From NCBI GenBank assembly GCA_018417955.1, contig JACTVC010000022.1, positions 558,001-622,000 on the forward strand: a DNA stretch of 64,000 nt. Direction: 5' to 3'. Origin of the DNA: Laccaria trichodermophora. Lineage: Eukaryota; Basidiomycota; Agaricomycetes; Agaricales; Hydnangiaceae. Made by a program: the position numbers and the translations under genes. Below the pieces are notes generated by a model. The model was not told the DNA's origin, ran no database searches, and worked only from the letters and a program-made list of their open reading frames with translations. Below, one piece after another: positions 34,991 through 46,694 of the stretch (the stretch's first letter is position 1; each line of letters starts with the position of its first letter).

Positions 34991-36307
34991 TTCCTGATGA
35001 GGTGCTTCATTATTAAATTTTGCATACCTTTATCAACCCTAAATGTCTCCAGGTGGGTTCAATTGCAGCTCAAAACCAACTAGAATGTGCTGACTCATCG
35101 CAATTGAAACCCCGCGGAAGGTCTATTCACACCTCGAGCTCACGATTTGCTGTTTGAAGGTGCAAATCTTTGTTATTCGTGCTCAACATCTCTTCTTACA
35201 TCTATCAGGTACCCAAAAATTGTGAAAAGAGTTACATACATTGAAAGGGTGGGCAAACGGCCGTACAACCCGTTTACGGCCGTTTTTTGCCCGCCCGTTT
35301 CCGTTCTGGCTTTCGAGTTGCAGATTTACGCCCGTCGATCGACGGCCGTCCCCGTCAAACGGACGGTACGCAGCCCTATTCAAATGGTAGATGTTCTGAA
35401 TGTAGAGGTCCGTCGGGTGGCTTCTGTGCTGGGCAAGGTGTTGCAAAAGACAAAGTTCGAGGAGGGGCACCGCCAGAGCATGCAGATCACTGAGAAAGCT
35501 AGATTGATGCTTGGGGAGAACATGGTGGCTCTTCTTTCAGCAGGGCTACCGGAAAGGGCGAGGGTCGATCCCCTTTTCTTGCAAGTTGTGCTGCAGGTCG
35601 CAATCATAAATTGGTGCAGAATCAACATTTCCTCATGGAAACCGGGAAATAGTGACGTTTCGAACTTGTTGGGTGAACTTTACTCTAAAATTCGGGAAGT
35701 TGGTAAGTCCGCCTCAACGTTTAGAAACAACCCATCCTTACGACAGAGATAACTTTCTTTTCAGAGGAGCCAACGTTCTACCATCGTTGGCGATCAGTAA
35801 CTTGGGCACAAATGGAATTTTCATCCAGCGGCTGGTCCCACTGGAGATCTTTTGGATGGATTGCTAGATATCTTTGCTTTCGCAAGATGGCCAACTTCAA
35901 ACGCAAACCAGAAAACCCTGTTTGAGGAACAGTTCCCGCCTATTTTCAACGCCATTCGCGACCTGCGGAAGGCACTTGGGGAAGATATCACGTCCATTGA
36001 TATTGAGGTCGCTACTATTGACCCAGGGACAACCTTCGATTCCGCATTTATGGACAATGGCTGGCCGGCTTTCACAAAAGAGAACACGTTAGAGATCGTT
36101 AGTGGAACCACCAGCCTGGGGCTGAAGAAAGTCATTATGAAGCCATCCGCAGAAGGTGACAGTCTTGCACCCAATGCTGATATTATCTCCCGACCAAAGG
36201 TTATTCTGGAGCGCACTGTGCAAGAGGCCCTGGTGCCACCCTCGTCGAGGGCACAGAGAAAGGGACTGCCGAAAAGAGGAGCGGCTTCAGGAGATGGTCG
36301 AGGCTGA

Positions 36308-37640
36308 ATCATTACATACTACTTCGAAATTGGCACGCCAGCGCAGGTACTGTAGTATTGATTCAGTTGTTCTGTAGTATTGATTCAGTTGTTCTGTAGT
36401 ATTAATTCCGTTGTTCGGTTGTATTTCTTTGACCTCTTCGTGCTTGCGATTTGACTCAAGCTTGACGTTCGTTGGAATAGGTATTTTTGTGTTAGGTAGT
36501 AAAAACAAGAATTCAGTGATTGTACTATGCAGATGTTGACTGGAAAGGTCAAACATTGACATCAACTAAGTACAACCTAACCCGGAAGGGTCGGTCTTCG
36601 TCCTTGCTAACTTGTTGCCTTGGTCGTGTCTTCATTTTTACATCCGAGTCCAGGTTCGAGTTACATCTGCGCCAGGCTTTCCCGAAGCCTTGAAGCACAC
36701 CTTCATTTTCAACGGGTAACTTGAAAAGTTGCGTCGACGTTTTCGCAGATTTTTCAAGCGCCAAAGGCGAGGATTTATGGTCCTCTGTTGATGAATAGAT
36801 ACGCTTCGTTCTGACGCATCGTGATGGACGGCAAGGTTACCACGTGGAGCTCCCCTCTGTAATGTCGGAGGGAAGTTTTCCATTGGCTTCGAGTTGGAGG
36901 GTAAAGCGAGTCTGCTCTTTCCGATAGGGGAAAGCATTTCAGGATAGCAAAACGTCGCCCGGGGAGAGGTCGCGGTGTGTCGATGTTCTACTGATACCCA
37001 AGTCAGTGTCTATAGGGCGCCGTTCTGATACAGAGCTTTTTAGCTAAGTACCGATTGGCTCTGAATCGAGGTTCAAAGACTACTTGAGTCTTCGCGTCTC
37101 AATACCTTGTTCATGCCATTTTCTGCTCTCAATGTGAAAACACCGCACCTCTTATCTATCGTCGACATCGACCGATTTCGTGTCGACGCAGGAAACTTGC
37201 AACCTCAGCTTGAGGCATAGGTCGGTCAGTCACTACCTCTTGATCCCTTCCATCCAGCTGACGTATTGTGCTGTTCAACACGGTTCTTGCGAAACAGACT
37301 TTCGCAAAGGTACTTGCTGTGACAATGTCGTGCTTTCCATTGAAGTATCGACCAGTGTGTATATCGCCCCTTACTCCTGTGAGAACTACCGCTGGTAGGG
37401 TGGGGCAAGTAGGCTGTCATCCAAATGTATACAGGGTTCCACGCAATGCGTCCTTGCTATCGCCAAAGTTTGTTCCATTGGAGACGTGTCAAGTCTCCTT
37501 CTGTGTATCATCCGTCATGCAAGCCGTGGCTGGGCTCCTGATTGGCTCCCGTTCTCGTTCCCTTCCCCTCATTTCGCCTAAACGGTGTTTTCATTCAACG
37601 TCGTCTTGGTCGAAGGAAATCACCAATGACTCTCCTGGAT
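36308..37640. repeat. 3' flank of copy D and upstream flank of copy E
   Basis: No gene. A GTAGTATT.ATTC.GTTGTTCT-type unit repeats three times at 36350-36420. 36590-37060 matches ~27050-27530 downstream of copy B, including GATTGGCT. A weak copy of the promoter block is at 37519-37560 (CTCCTGATTGGCTCCCG). Confidence 0.6.
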
Positions 37641-38900
37641 TGTCAAGTGAGTAAGCCATAGATTTCGTTGTGAAAGTCCAACATCGTCGCCATCGAGACG
37701 TGCAGATGTCAATTATTGCGAACACGTCGGTAAATCACCCGTCCTAGTCCTGCTAGTTACGCTGCTCGAGCAGCTCGAATTATTAAGATGCGAAATATTG
37801 GTGGTGTGACGACAGCATGCCTCCGCATCGCCAACTACAGAGACAACGGCGGAAGGTTCATCAGATGCACCTCCAGCAGCGGCAGCTACTTGAAGTCAAT
37901 GAGGCACTGGCCCCAAAGCCACATGGGGACTCATTTGCCGCCGCCGTATTGAGAGTTGGTGCAGGAGGAGGCAGCAACGACATCCATCCGCATTACAGCA
38001 GCTGCAGCCCGGGATATCAGCTTCATTTGTCTTGCAGAGACACCAGGGCTCTATTGGACGTCAGGAGGAAGCGTCTGAAATCACAGAAGTTATCCTTCCA
38101 CAAGTCGACATGCTCTCAAATACGCATGTCGGACACAAGTTCAATCCTTGGAGAGATGCTCGAGAGTGAGAAACGTGCGGATAGGACGCAGGAACAAGTG
38201 ACCGAGGCTTTTGAGAAAGCTAGGTGGATGTTGGGTGAACAGATAGAAAGCATTCTTGCTCGAGAGTCGATGAACGTGTGCAAGGATCTAGACCGCAATC
38301 CACTCCCTGTCTAGATCGTGTTCCAGATTGCCATCAGTACACGGTGCAGGTTTGTGGTCTCCTGGCGGAAGCCAAGTGATACCACTATCTACTCCGAGAT
38401 TCTTCAAGTCGGTAAGTGGTCGTCCAAGCACCCCATGAATCCCAAGTTTCTCCTTCGTGAAGAGGACCAAGCTGTCTCCGACCGTTGGCGCTCGATTACT
38501 CAAACCCAGCTCCGACCGTTGGCGCTCGATTACTCAAACCCAGCTCCGCCCTTTCTCCAACAGCTGGACAGGGAACTTTGTGAGCGGGTTGTTAAGTCCT
38601 CGTTATCGTTGGATGGTCAACTCGCGAACCCATTAACAAAACCAAGTCACCCGACGTACATGGAAGACTGGTACGGGGATGCCAGAGCGTCGTCTGGGAC
38701 TGAGAACAAGATCCAGGAAAAACGACAGGGTTCGGTTTACGTGGGATCTTGATGAACGATAGAGGACCTGATCCCACAGACGGAGATGATGTTGTTCCCA
38801 AACGTGTCTTCGGAGGGCCATGGATTCGGTTCCTCCAGCCGTATCGAGATCGAGGAAGAAGCTGAAGAGGCAGGGAGTTGAATTGGGTCACGGACTTGGA
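37600..38900 (+). pseudogene. degenerate coiled-coil family copy E
   Basis: The exon-1 region has ACG where copy C has its ATG (~37600), followed by a splice-like site AAGTGAGTAAGCC. Recognisable blocks follow: HQMHLQQRQLLEVNEALAPKP (~37860), SSILGEMLESEKRADRTQEQV, AFEKARWMLGEQIES, a TAG at 38312 inside the VQVV region, VSDRWRSITQTQLR and HPTYMEDWYGDARASSG, then frame loss. CTCCGACCGTTGGCGCTCGA.. is tandemly duplicated at ~38476-38555. No intact product. Confidence 0.7.
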
Positions 38901-38969
38901 GAGGAGGCTTCTGCGATGAGCAGCGGTACCAATGTTTGTCGTACGTTGTGATCACGACTTCCTGTATAT

Positions 38970-39370
38970 GCTAAAACTCTTTCATGTTGAAGACAAGGAA
39001 TTGAAGGGTGTGCAGCTCCCTCTTGCCAAAGTTGACAAACGCCCGACCACTGATGTCGTCTAGAACGCTAAAGATGATTCGGAGGGTCAGAGTAGATGTT
39101 CTGAATGTGGAGATTTGTCGGGTGGCTGGGAAGGATATTGCAGAAGAGAGGATCTGAGAGCCTGGTGCACATCGGCAGATCACACACATCTCCGACAGAG
39201 CTATAGTGCTGCTTGGAGGAAACATGGTGGCTCTTCTGGCCGCAGGACTGCTAGAGAGGGCAAGCGTCGAACCCATTCTTGGGCAGGTCATGCCACAGGT
39301 TGCAATCGCAAAGTGGTGCAAGCAACCCAGGAGACGTCTGCTGTGATACAACAGACACTCTTATACTTAT
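38970..39370 (+). pseudogene. degenerate fragment of a B-type family member (copy E2)
   Basis: Remnants of KELKGVQLPLAKVD, a VDVLNVEICRVAG-like block (~39090) and NMVALLAAGLLERASVEPILGQV (~39225), in several frames with stops. It matches copy B between its coiled coil and C-domain. It directly follows copy E. Confidence 0.6.
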
Positions 39371-39599
39371 CTGTCATGGTACGTATCAGCCTGGTCGGAT
39401 TTGAAGGAAAGAGAGCAAGGGAGCAACAGGCCGGCTGAACAAGTTTGCCTAGATAAGGAGCTTTGCAAACTTTGACGTTGAGGGTAATTTAAACCTGCCC
39501 GAAATTCTGCCTCCTCTGATAACTGGGTATTCTACCGAGTCGTGTCAATGGCCGGTGTTGAAACCAAGATAACGTAGTGATGGCGCGCAGAATGGCGTC

Positions 39600-41000
39600 G
39601 AAGTTCCCGTAAGGAATTTGAAACCCGAAGTCCACGTACAGCCTGACGACGACCGTTTCAGGTGTTACGAGTCTTCAGTATACCTCGGGTGGTACTACGT
39701 TGACGCTGCCATATGTTGCCTTGGAAGCACAGCTTCGAACAAGGTTATTGAGATAGAGTGTAGTAACCCCATCCAAGACTGCCTTGTTACTGTCACTGGA
39801 TGAGAGAAGAATCTATTGAACATTTGACGGATATACATACACCCTATCCTTAAGCCGGAAGATATTGAAGCGAAAGGCCGAGCGCTTCTTGGACTTCTTT
39901 TCGTAGCCAACTGCTAGCTGTAAAGGCTCCCACAGAAATGACATGCTGTATATCGGGAGCACGTCAGATGTCACGCGACAGAGAGTAGATTGCGAACACA
40001 CTGAGAGCCTTCGCCGACCCGAATTCCACCGTTCAAGAAGATCCACGAGTAAAAGCTGACAAAGATGGAACCAAAGACATGGCCTAACTGCAATGAGGGC
40101 CAATGACGATAAGGGAGTGAGAACGACACACATTTCGGAGAAGTAATTGCTTTGGAGACCTCTTGGTTTGCACTGCACTCACATCAATAGTGCGGCCGCC
40201 AGCGTCACCGATAATTATGTCATCACCTGCCTGTAGGAGGGTCAGTAACAACTCCACCGTAATCGCCATCCTTACCTTGTTACTTTGGGCAGGCAGGCCA
40301 ATCTGCTTCGAAAAATACAGAGTCAATTCATGGCAAATCCAATGAATACGCTCCCATACGGCGCATCCGGAACAAGCCATGCTAGAGCCGCCGCTCGTCG
40401 CTTCTGGAACCGAAATTATTTATGATTTCCCCATCTATTAGGATGTGTTAGGACAAAATGGATCTCTTTCGTAAAAGGGGTCCATAGGCCCTCGCCTTCA
40501 AGTTTGGCTGAATCCTTGATGTTGCTGGAGGCGAATTGGAACACGTATTAAAAACGTCGTTACAAGAATTGTCCAATGGAAAAGGAGGCAATTCGTCTCC
40601 AACGTGCTTCAATAATTCGGGGGCGCAAGTGCAACTTGAACGTAGGAGTACAGATCAGGATCCGATCATGGATCAGGTATAAGGAAAAGAACCTTGACCA
40701 ACCATTCTGCCTTCATCCACCTCGTCAACAGCCGTCTCTGAGACAAGCCCTCGCAAGGTTTCGGCGCCTACAGAGCGAGCTTGATCAATTGTAGTAGGTA
40801 ACAGGAGGTACCGTTATAGACTTACCAGTTTTTCAACCGGGGATCTACGAGAATAAGTCGAAAACCGAGTGGGCAGGACCCAGGTGGTCGCTCCCACCTC
40901 GTCACTACTTTGATTTCAGGCATTTTACCTGGATAAAGCCAAGAAGCAAAGTCAAAAACACGGCCTGCTGCCAGTAACTCACGACGTACTACACCAAACG
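39600..41000 (-). pseudogene. decayed Hsp70-like (HSPA12-type) gene
   Basis: Reading leftward, blocks collinear with the intact gene at 12879 appear in changing frames: LYPGKMPEIKVVTR (~40950), SVGAETLRGLVSETA (~40770), DELPPFPLDNS (~40590), GEGLWTPFTKEIHFVLTHPNRWG (~40480), ELTLYFSKQIGLP (~40320), GDDIIIGDAGGRTIDVSA (phosphate-2 with GGR for GGG, ~40200), HVISVGAFTASSWLRKEVQ (~39930) and DSNKAVLDGVTTLYLNNLV (~39770). Stops and frameshifts separate them, and the N-terminal DVGTTYSG loop is absent. Introns around the phosphate-2 block are partly preserved, so it arose by DNA duplication, not retrocopying. Confidence 0.8.
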
Positions 41001-44000
41001 CACACAAGGGTATTCCTCTCAAGCTTGTTCCAAAGTCGGATGTAGGACCCGTTTTGCGTAACGCACACCGTCGTTTTATTTTGGCTGTCCAGGACGTCTG
41101 GAACTTGTTTGGGACGATCTTCAAAGAAAGTTTTGTCCGCAATCATTGACAATGTTGATTGAACCTGAAGGACTTCCGAAAGACGTTGCCAAACAAGGAC
41201 AATTGTTCTCTTTCCATTACTCCACTAGTGACCACAGCAAACTCTTGGGTATGCGCCCTTTGAACCTTTGATGTAAGTTCTATTTGAAGTCGGAATCACA
41301 TTTACTTAGCTACTCAATTTTTCAGGAATTGGCTATGTACTGGTGCTGCTCCGAGCTGATCGCTTCTCATGCGTGGACGATCCTAGTAGGCAAGCAGTTT
41401 GCCGACATCAACGCTTTCTTCCGATACATCATACATTCATAAGGGTGAGCTGAAAACTCACAGAAAATATTATCCAGGGAAAGTTCGGGTGTCTCCAGAC
41501 TCCAGCGTATGTTTTGCGGACGATAGCACCTTTTTCTTCGAGCTATCGGTCCGATCGAGTAAATGGTTTTTCCAGGATGCAGGCAGGGAAAGAAGAGCGA
41601 AGAACGAAGACCTCATTATCCAGGAAGTCAAGTTGTTTGAGGATTTTTCCGTACGTCACCCCAAAATGCCTGCAAGCACCCTCAATACCCCCTGACTCGT
41701 GGGCTCCCAAGACACTTTTGTGCTGATTTCAGCCCTATATTGATCATCCAGCGGCACATCGCGGCGTCGGTAAAGGTCTACTTTCGTTCTCCAAAAATAA
41801 ATTGATACCGTATTGGCTTCCCAGGTCTTTTTCCCTTGATCTGAACAATTATCGATACGAGTCATACGACTACAGGTGACCAACACGTCCTCATATTATC
41901 TACTCAACTTGTAATACCTGCGGTCCTTTTCCGCGAGGCCCGGTCTTTATGACGCATAATTGATCCCTGTCCGCCACAGGCACCGTGGCGTGCATGTCGG
42001 AAGTAACTCTTCAACATGACTGGCCCCGACTAAGCTCACTGAACTCCGCGAAGACAACTGCAACAAGGGCTATCACCACAGATTGGCATCATCATAATCT
42101 TGACCGAAACCTTAAACGGGGTCAAACCTGTTTTCTCAAACAAGATAACAACGATCTTCGGACGCAGGGAGATCTTGACCTAATTTCGACCCGACATGCG
42201 TAGTGTTACGGCGACTTCCTTGTCCTTGAATCTGCAACCCTCGTGTCCGTCCTGATTCCTGATCTTGTCGCTTCTCGGCCATCATTCGATGTATACCTCA
42301 CAGCACCGATGTACCATCAGACAGCTTTTTGTTGCTGTGCCTTGTTGCGTCATCCCACGCAAGTGACTTAGATATTATAAATGTCCCCTGGCTCGCTTGA
42401 AGATTTTGAGGACCTGAGGGTGAGGTATAAGTACACTTCACCTTAGCAACAATTGAATGAATGGCGAGCTGCATGAGTAAAGATCTCTTTTTTTTTTCAG
42501 CCGCATTCTCGGGAAAATAACCTCCTCCGTGGACAACTAACCCTAGGCCTTTCTTATCATGTACGGCATTGACTCAATGTCACTATCGGCCTTGCGCGTT
42601 ATCTCTGAGAGACGAAAACATTTAAACATTTTACCTCAACTCCTTGTAAGTAAATAGCGCCCAAAAATGACAGCGTTGTGTTGTATTATGTAGCTGCAGT
42701 CCAGCGCTCCGCGCTGGCTTTGACGCGCCGCTCTCCGCTGACGATTTTTGAAACATACGGGCAGTTTGTCCCTGATGCGGTGCCACAGTACTTTTTTCGT
42801 GACGCTACCTGCCCCTTCAAACCACATTGAGAGGCCACCAGCCTAGACCTTCAAGCTACCTTTTCAAGTTCACATTGGCTCGTTGGAGCCGGTAAAGACA
42901 TTGAACGCCGATCCTGTCTTTGAGCAAGAGAAGCTTCGATTTGAAGGAGATAGAAAGGCGCGTCAGACTGAGAAAGGACGACCTCAAAAGACGACTTCGG
43001 ATACCGTGCTTTATGCACTTGCGCACGGAAGCTGAGTGCGTCGCACGTTCGTCAAGGTGGTAATACTTGGATTGACGGCTGGTCGGCAGTCGCGTTGTGA
43101 AATCACTCGCCGTGCAGGAGTGTCAAGGTTTTCTAGAGAGGTGCGCGGGTGACTCAAGCCGCAAGTACGTCGTTATCTAAAGGAAGTAATAGCATTTGTA
43201 GACTTCTCATATTCAGAGACGACGCACCCTCTCTGTGCGGGGAAAGACGGTTTTACCTGGGTCTTATAATAGGACTGACTGTCTTGATCGGACGGAATAA
43301 TACGCTCAATAAGTAAAATGACAGAGGATGAACCAGATTTATCCGAGTCGGTTGGCGTGGTCTTCACTGGGAATATAATTTAGCGGCCCGCCCTCGAGTT
43401 TCGAGATACTTCTTGAGGAGATAAAATTTCATGGAAACACATTCCAATGAGGTAACACCTCGCGTTTTGGGCGCGCTCGCTGAACCTGGATCCCTGTTCC
43501 CACATTTTACTTTGTAGTCGGAGAAAGGATGGGGTACGCTCTGTCGGATATAGAACATCATGATAAGTTGATGTGTCACAGTGCGGCCACGATGGGGGTA
43601 TGCGTACCGTTTTGACGTCCAAGCACTTCTCGACAGGCTTTCAATTATGGGACGTATCTCCAATTGACAGTAAAGACTGCCACGCTTTTTTTTCAGAGCT
43701 TATCTGTCCTCCTTTCGACGCTCGACAATAGGTGGCGGCCCGACACCTTAAATGAACACGTCGATAAATTTCTTCATTCATCAAGTCCAGCCTGGTGTAT
43801 CTCTCGACGCCATGATTTTGACAGCGATGCCAATATTTAGCGGTTGGAACCGATGCGGCCGAACATATAGAACTGGAATTCTTCCGCTTTAACAATTGTT
43901 ATCGTCATGAAGGTATTTTGCAAGATCAAACGTTACTCACGACATGAAGAAGCTTTCTACTCAATAGATTAAGACAATTTGGGGTCTGGGCCTTGACAAA

Positions 44001-44600
44001 ATATGTCGAAGTTAGGCTGACCTGCCTTGTGAAAGGCTTTCCACCTGAAGACGCTGATTGTGGAAAATAAAAACATCCGGTTGCGTGACTTGTTCCCATA
44101 CGACTTCCATATTGCAAAAATCGAAGCCAAAGTTTCTTCTCTTCTAGTTATTCATTACTTGCTATTGATTACAGTCTGCAGAAGAATCTGTCAGGATTGG
44201 CGTCACAAGGCGAGAGGGTCGTTGGTGCTCAGCGTCACATTTTGCTCTGAGAAAAATCCAAGTTCCAGCCCTTTCCGTGTAAGTAGCGTGATCCTAGCCG
44301 CGTTTTCTACAGAGCTGTCTTGGTTTCTAGGGCACAAGTACTTATATTACCTCGAACATAAGGAGGGAATTGGCAACAGGGGTTCAGCCAAAATCAACAG
44401 ATATCGGAGGAATCAGGAGAAATCTCATCATTTTTCCGGACCCTGAAGGCCACCCTGAAAAGTTCTGATCGTCACCTTGCCGGACCGGACTTCGAAAAAT
44501 GATGGTGACATAAAAATTGTTGCACGATTATTGAAGAGACGTTCGTCTCCCTTTTCTTCTTACCATACCTGCTTCGTCAACGTTCCCACCCACCTTCCAT
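41001..44600. other. 3.6-kb region without recognisable genes
   Basis: Only short frames; the longest (41399-41695) lacks a motif and flanking splice structure. 42485-42500 is a T-run. Nothing supports a gene, and no transposon ends were identified. Confidence 0.45.
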
Positions 44601-44606
44601 CCAAAA

Positions 44607-44618
44607 CCTATATAAACC
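44607..44618 (+). promoter_or_regulatory. TATA box of the INO1 gene
   Basis: CCTATATAAACC lies about 230 bp before the ATG, in a pyrimidine-rich region, leaving a long leader. No convincing yeast-type inositol-responsive element (CATGTGAAAT) was seen. Confidence 0.5.
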
Positions 44619-44843
44619 ATCCTCGTCGCTGGTAATCTCCCCAGCTACATTGCCTTGTCTCGACTCGTTCAGGTTTCGGACAAACCATCACTCAGGAGTC
44701 ACTTGCAACCTTTGCATGTACTCGAACCAACTCTGCAGCTCCCACAATTCTCATAGAGGTAGTAAACACTCGACCGCAGGATTTCTTATCCGTTTTTGAT
44801 TTCCCCCCTTACACCTTCGGAACTTTATCTCTATAACCTAACC

Positions 44844-46694
44844 ATGGCCCCCAACTTCAACAAAAACACCTCTGGCTACAATACCCCTGAGTCCGAACTC
44901 GAATCGGTCTTGCCAGTTCACCCAACTGCGGCCCGCCGCCCTCACGCCATTACTGTTCAGTCGGAGAACACCCTCTACACCGACGAACACATCACCGCCA
45001 AGTTCTTCAACCGAGGTGCTGAGGTCAATGTCACGAATGGTCAGTTCAACATCACCCCCACCGTCCAGGAATACGAATTCCAAACCAAGCGGACTCCGGG
45101 AAAGACTGGGTAAGCATCGCCTTTATTTTTTTTTGACTAAGTTTTAACCTTTGATGCGATGCTTCCATAGACTGATGATGATCGGTATTGGTGGCAACAA
45201 TGGGACCACCCTCTGCGCGACCATCCTCGCCAACCGCAACAATATTATCTGGCACACCAAAGCCGGCGTTCAGCAGCCCAATTACATTGGTTCGCTCCTC
45301 CGTGCTTCCACGGTTCGTATTGGCACTGAGCCCAATTCGGGCAAGGAGGTCCACGTTCCCGTCTCTGACGTTCTTCCCATGGTCCATCCCAATGACCTCG
45401 TCCTTGGAGGTTGGGATATTTCTGGAGTTCCCATGGACAAGGCCATGGAACGTGCGCAGGTTCTTGACTATGACCTACAGCGCCAAGTCGCACCCCATAT
45501 CGCACTGCTCGGCAAACCCCTCCCTTCCATCTACTACCCCGACTTCATTGCCGCAAACCAGGAGGCTCGCGCTGACAACGTGATTCCGGGTACTGACAAG
45601 GCCGCACACCTTGAGCACATCCGTGCGGATATCAGGAAGTTCAAGAAGGACAATGAGCTCGATCGAGTTGTCGTCTTCTGGACCGCCAACACGGAGCGTT
45701 ACAGCGACATCATCCCCGGTGTCAACGACACTGCGGACAACCTCCTCGCTTCCATCAAGTCCTCCCACTCCGAGGTCTCCCCCTCCACTCTCTTCGCCGT
45801 TGCGGCCATCTTAGAAGGCGAGCCCTTCGTCAATGGTGCTCCCCAAAACACCTTTGTTCCAGGGGCTATCGAGCTCGCTGAGCGTCATCACTCCTTCATT
45901 GGTGGTGATGATCTGAAGTCTGGTCAAACCAAGCTCAAGTCCGTCCTTGCCGAGTTCCTCGTCAACGCTGGTATCAAGCCTCTTTCTATTGCCTCCTACA
46001 ACCATCTCGGCAACAACGATGGTCACAACTTATCTGCTGAGAGGCAGTTCAGGAGCAAGGAGATCAGCAAGAGCAGCGTCGTCGACGATATGGTTGACGC
46101 CAACCGCCTTTTGTACAAGGCCCCTGAGATCGGACCCAAAGGTGTCCCTGTCGGCAAGGGTGAGCACCCTGATCACATCGTTGTGATCAAATACGTCCCT
46201 GCAGTCGGAGATTCCAAGCGCGCGATTGACGAGTACTACTCCGAGATCTTCTGCGGTGGTCGTTCGACCATCAACATCTTCAACGAATGCGAGGTATGAA
46301 AGTGTTTTCTGACATTTTTCTGACTTCTCATGCATCTTTCTTCGGCCCTCAGGATTCTCTGCTCGCAACTCCTCTCATCTTGGATTTGACAATCCTCACT
46401 GAACTCCTGACTCGAGTTCAATACCGCCAAGTCACCCCCAACGCCGCAGAGCAGAAAGCCTTTGCGCCCCTCTACTCTGTTCTCTCCCTTCTCTCCTACA
46501 TGCTCAAGGCCCCCCTCGTCAAGCCTGGTAAGATTTTTTGTTTCCGACATGACGGATTCACCTGATTCCTCTTTATAGGCACTGAGGTTGTGAACAGCCT
46601 TAACAGGCAGCGGAACGCGCTTGAGGGATTCTTAAAGGCCTGCATTGGCTTGGAGGGCAGCAGTGACTTGCTCCTCGAGACTAGGATCTGGTAA
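44844..46694 (+). CDS. INO1: inositol-3-phosphate synthase
   Basis: Converts D-glucose 6-phosphate to 1D-myo-inositol 3-phosphate with NAD+, the committed cytosolic step of inositol and phosphoinositide synthesis. Exons 44844-45109, 45171-46293, 46353-46527 and 46579-46694 join in frame to 559 aa; yeast Ino1 is 533. NAD-binding [13 protein letters not shown] spans the first intron. Other signatures: [86 protein letters not shown] and NIFNECEDSLLA (across intron 2). The MAPNF start matches the fungal N-terminus, with a typical TVQSENT..TEE-like stretch after it. Complete and apparently functional. Confidence 0.97.

Larger units (their letters stand above)
32845..35378. mobile_element. hAT-type non-autonomous transposon with captured host gene DNA
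   Basis: A perfect 8-bp target duplication TTCAAATG lies at 32837-32844 and 35379-35386; removing the element plus one copy restores the reading of copy D across the site. Terminal inverted repeats: left TAGGGCTGCGCACCGT, right (reverse complement) TAGGGCTGCGTACCGT. An 8-bp duplication and a TAGGG.TG-type end fit the hAT superfamily. Both subterminal zones (32855-32980 and 35245-35370) are dense in ACGGG / CCCGT and GACGG motifs in both orientations, as expected for transposase-binding arrays. No hAT transposase was found, so it is probably mobilised in trans. It carries a Dgk1-like gene fragment. Confidence 0.85.
31868..36307 (+). pseudogene. chimeric coiled-coil family copy D, interrupted by a hAT-type element
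   Basis: 31868-32100 is the tail of copy C (YMEDMYGDARASS...EGTVKEAMD). It runs directly into the acidic/Gln-rich middle of another member (DDDSNDDYSE, QQQQQEANRQMHMQQQQ), so two copies were fused by deletion. A 1-bp loss near 31950 relative to copy A shifts the frame. At ~32590 a 21-bp deletion relative to copy A makes an in-frame TAG. The coiled coil continues to TAAAIQM, where the 2534-bp element 32845-35378 is inserted; VDVLNVEVRR resumes after it. The intron at 35703-35764 is conserved. A 4-bp insertion at ~35841 (CCCACTGGAGATC versus CCCAAGATC in B) shifts the frame. The last frame ends at 36307. Not functional as one protein. Confidence 0.8.

Noticed and set aside
41399..41726. Frame with YYPGKVRVSPDSSVCFADDSTFFFELSVR
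   Set aside because: Looks mildly protein-like but has no recognised family, no flanking exons and is in a gene-poor zone; not listed as a gene.
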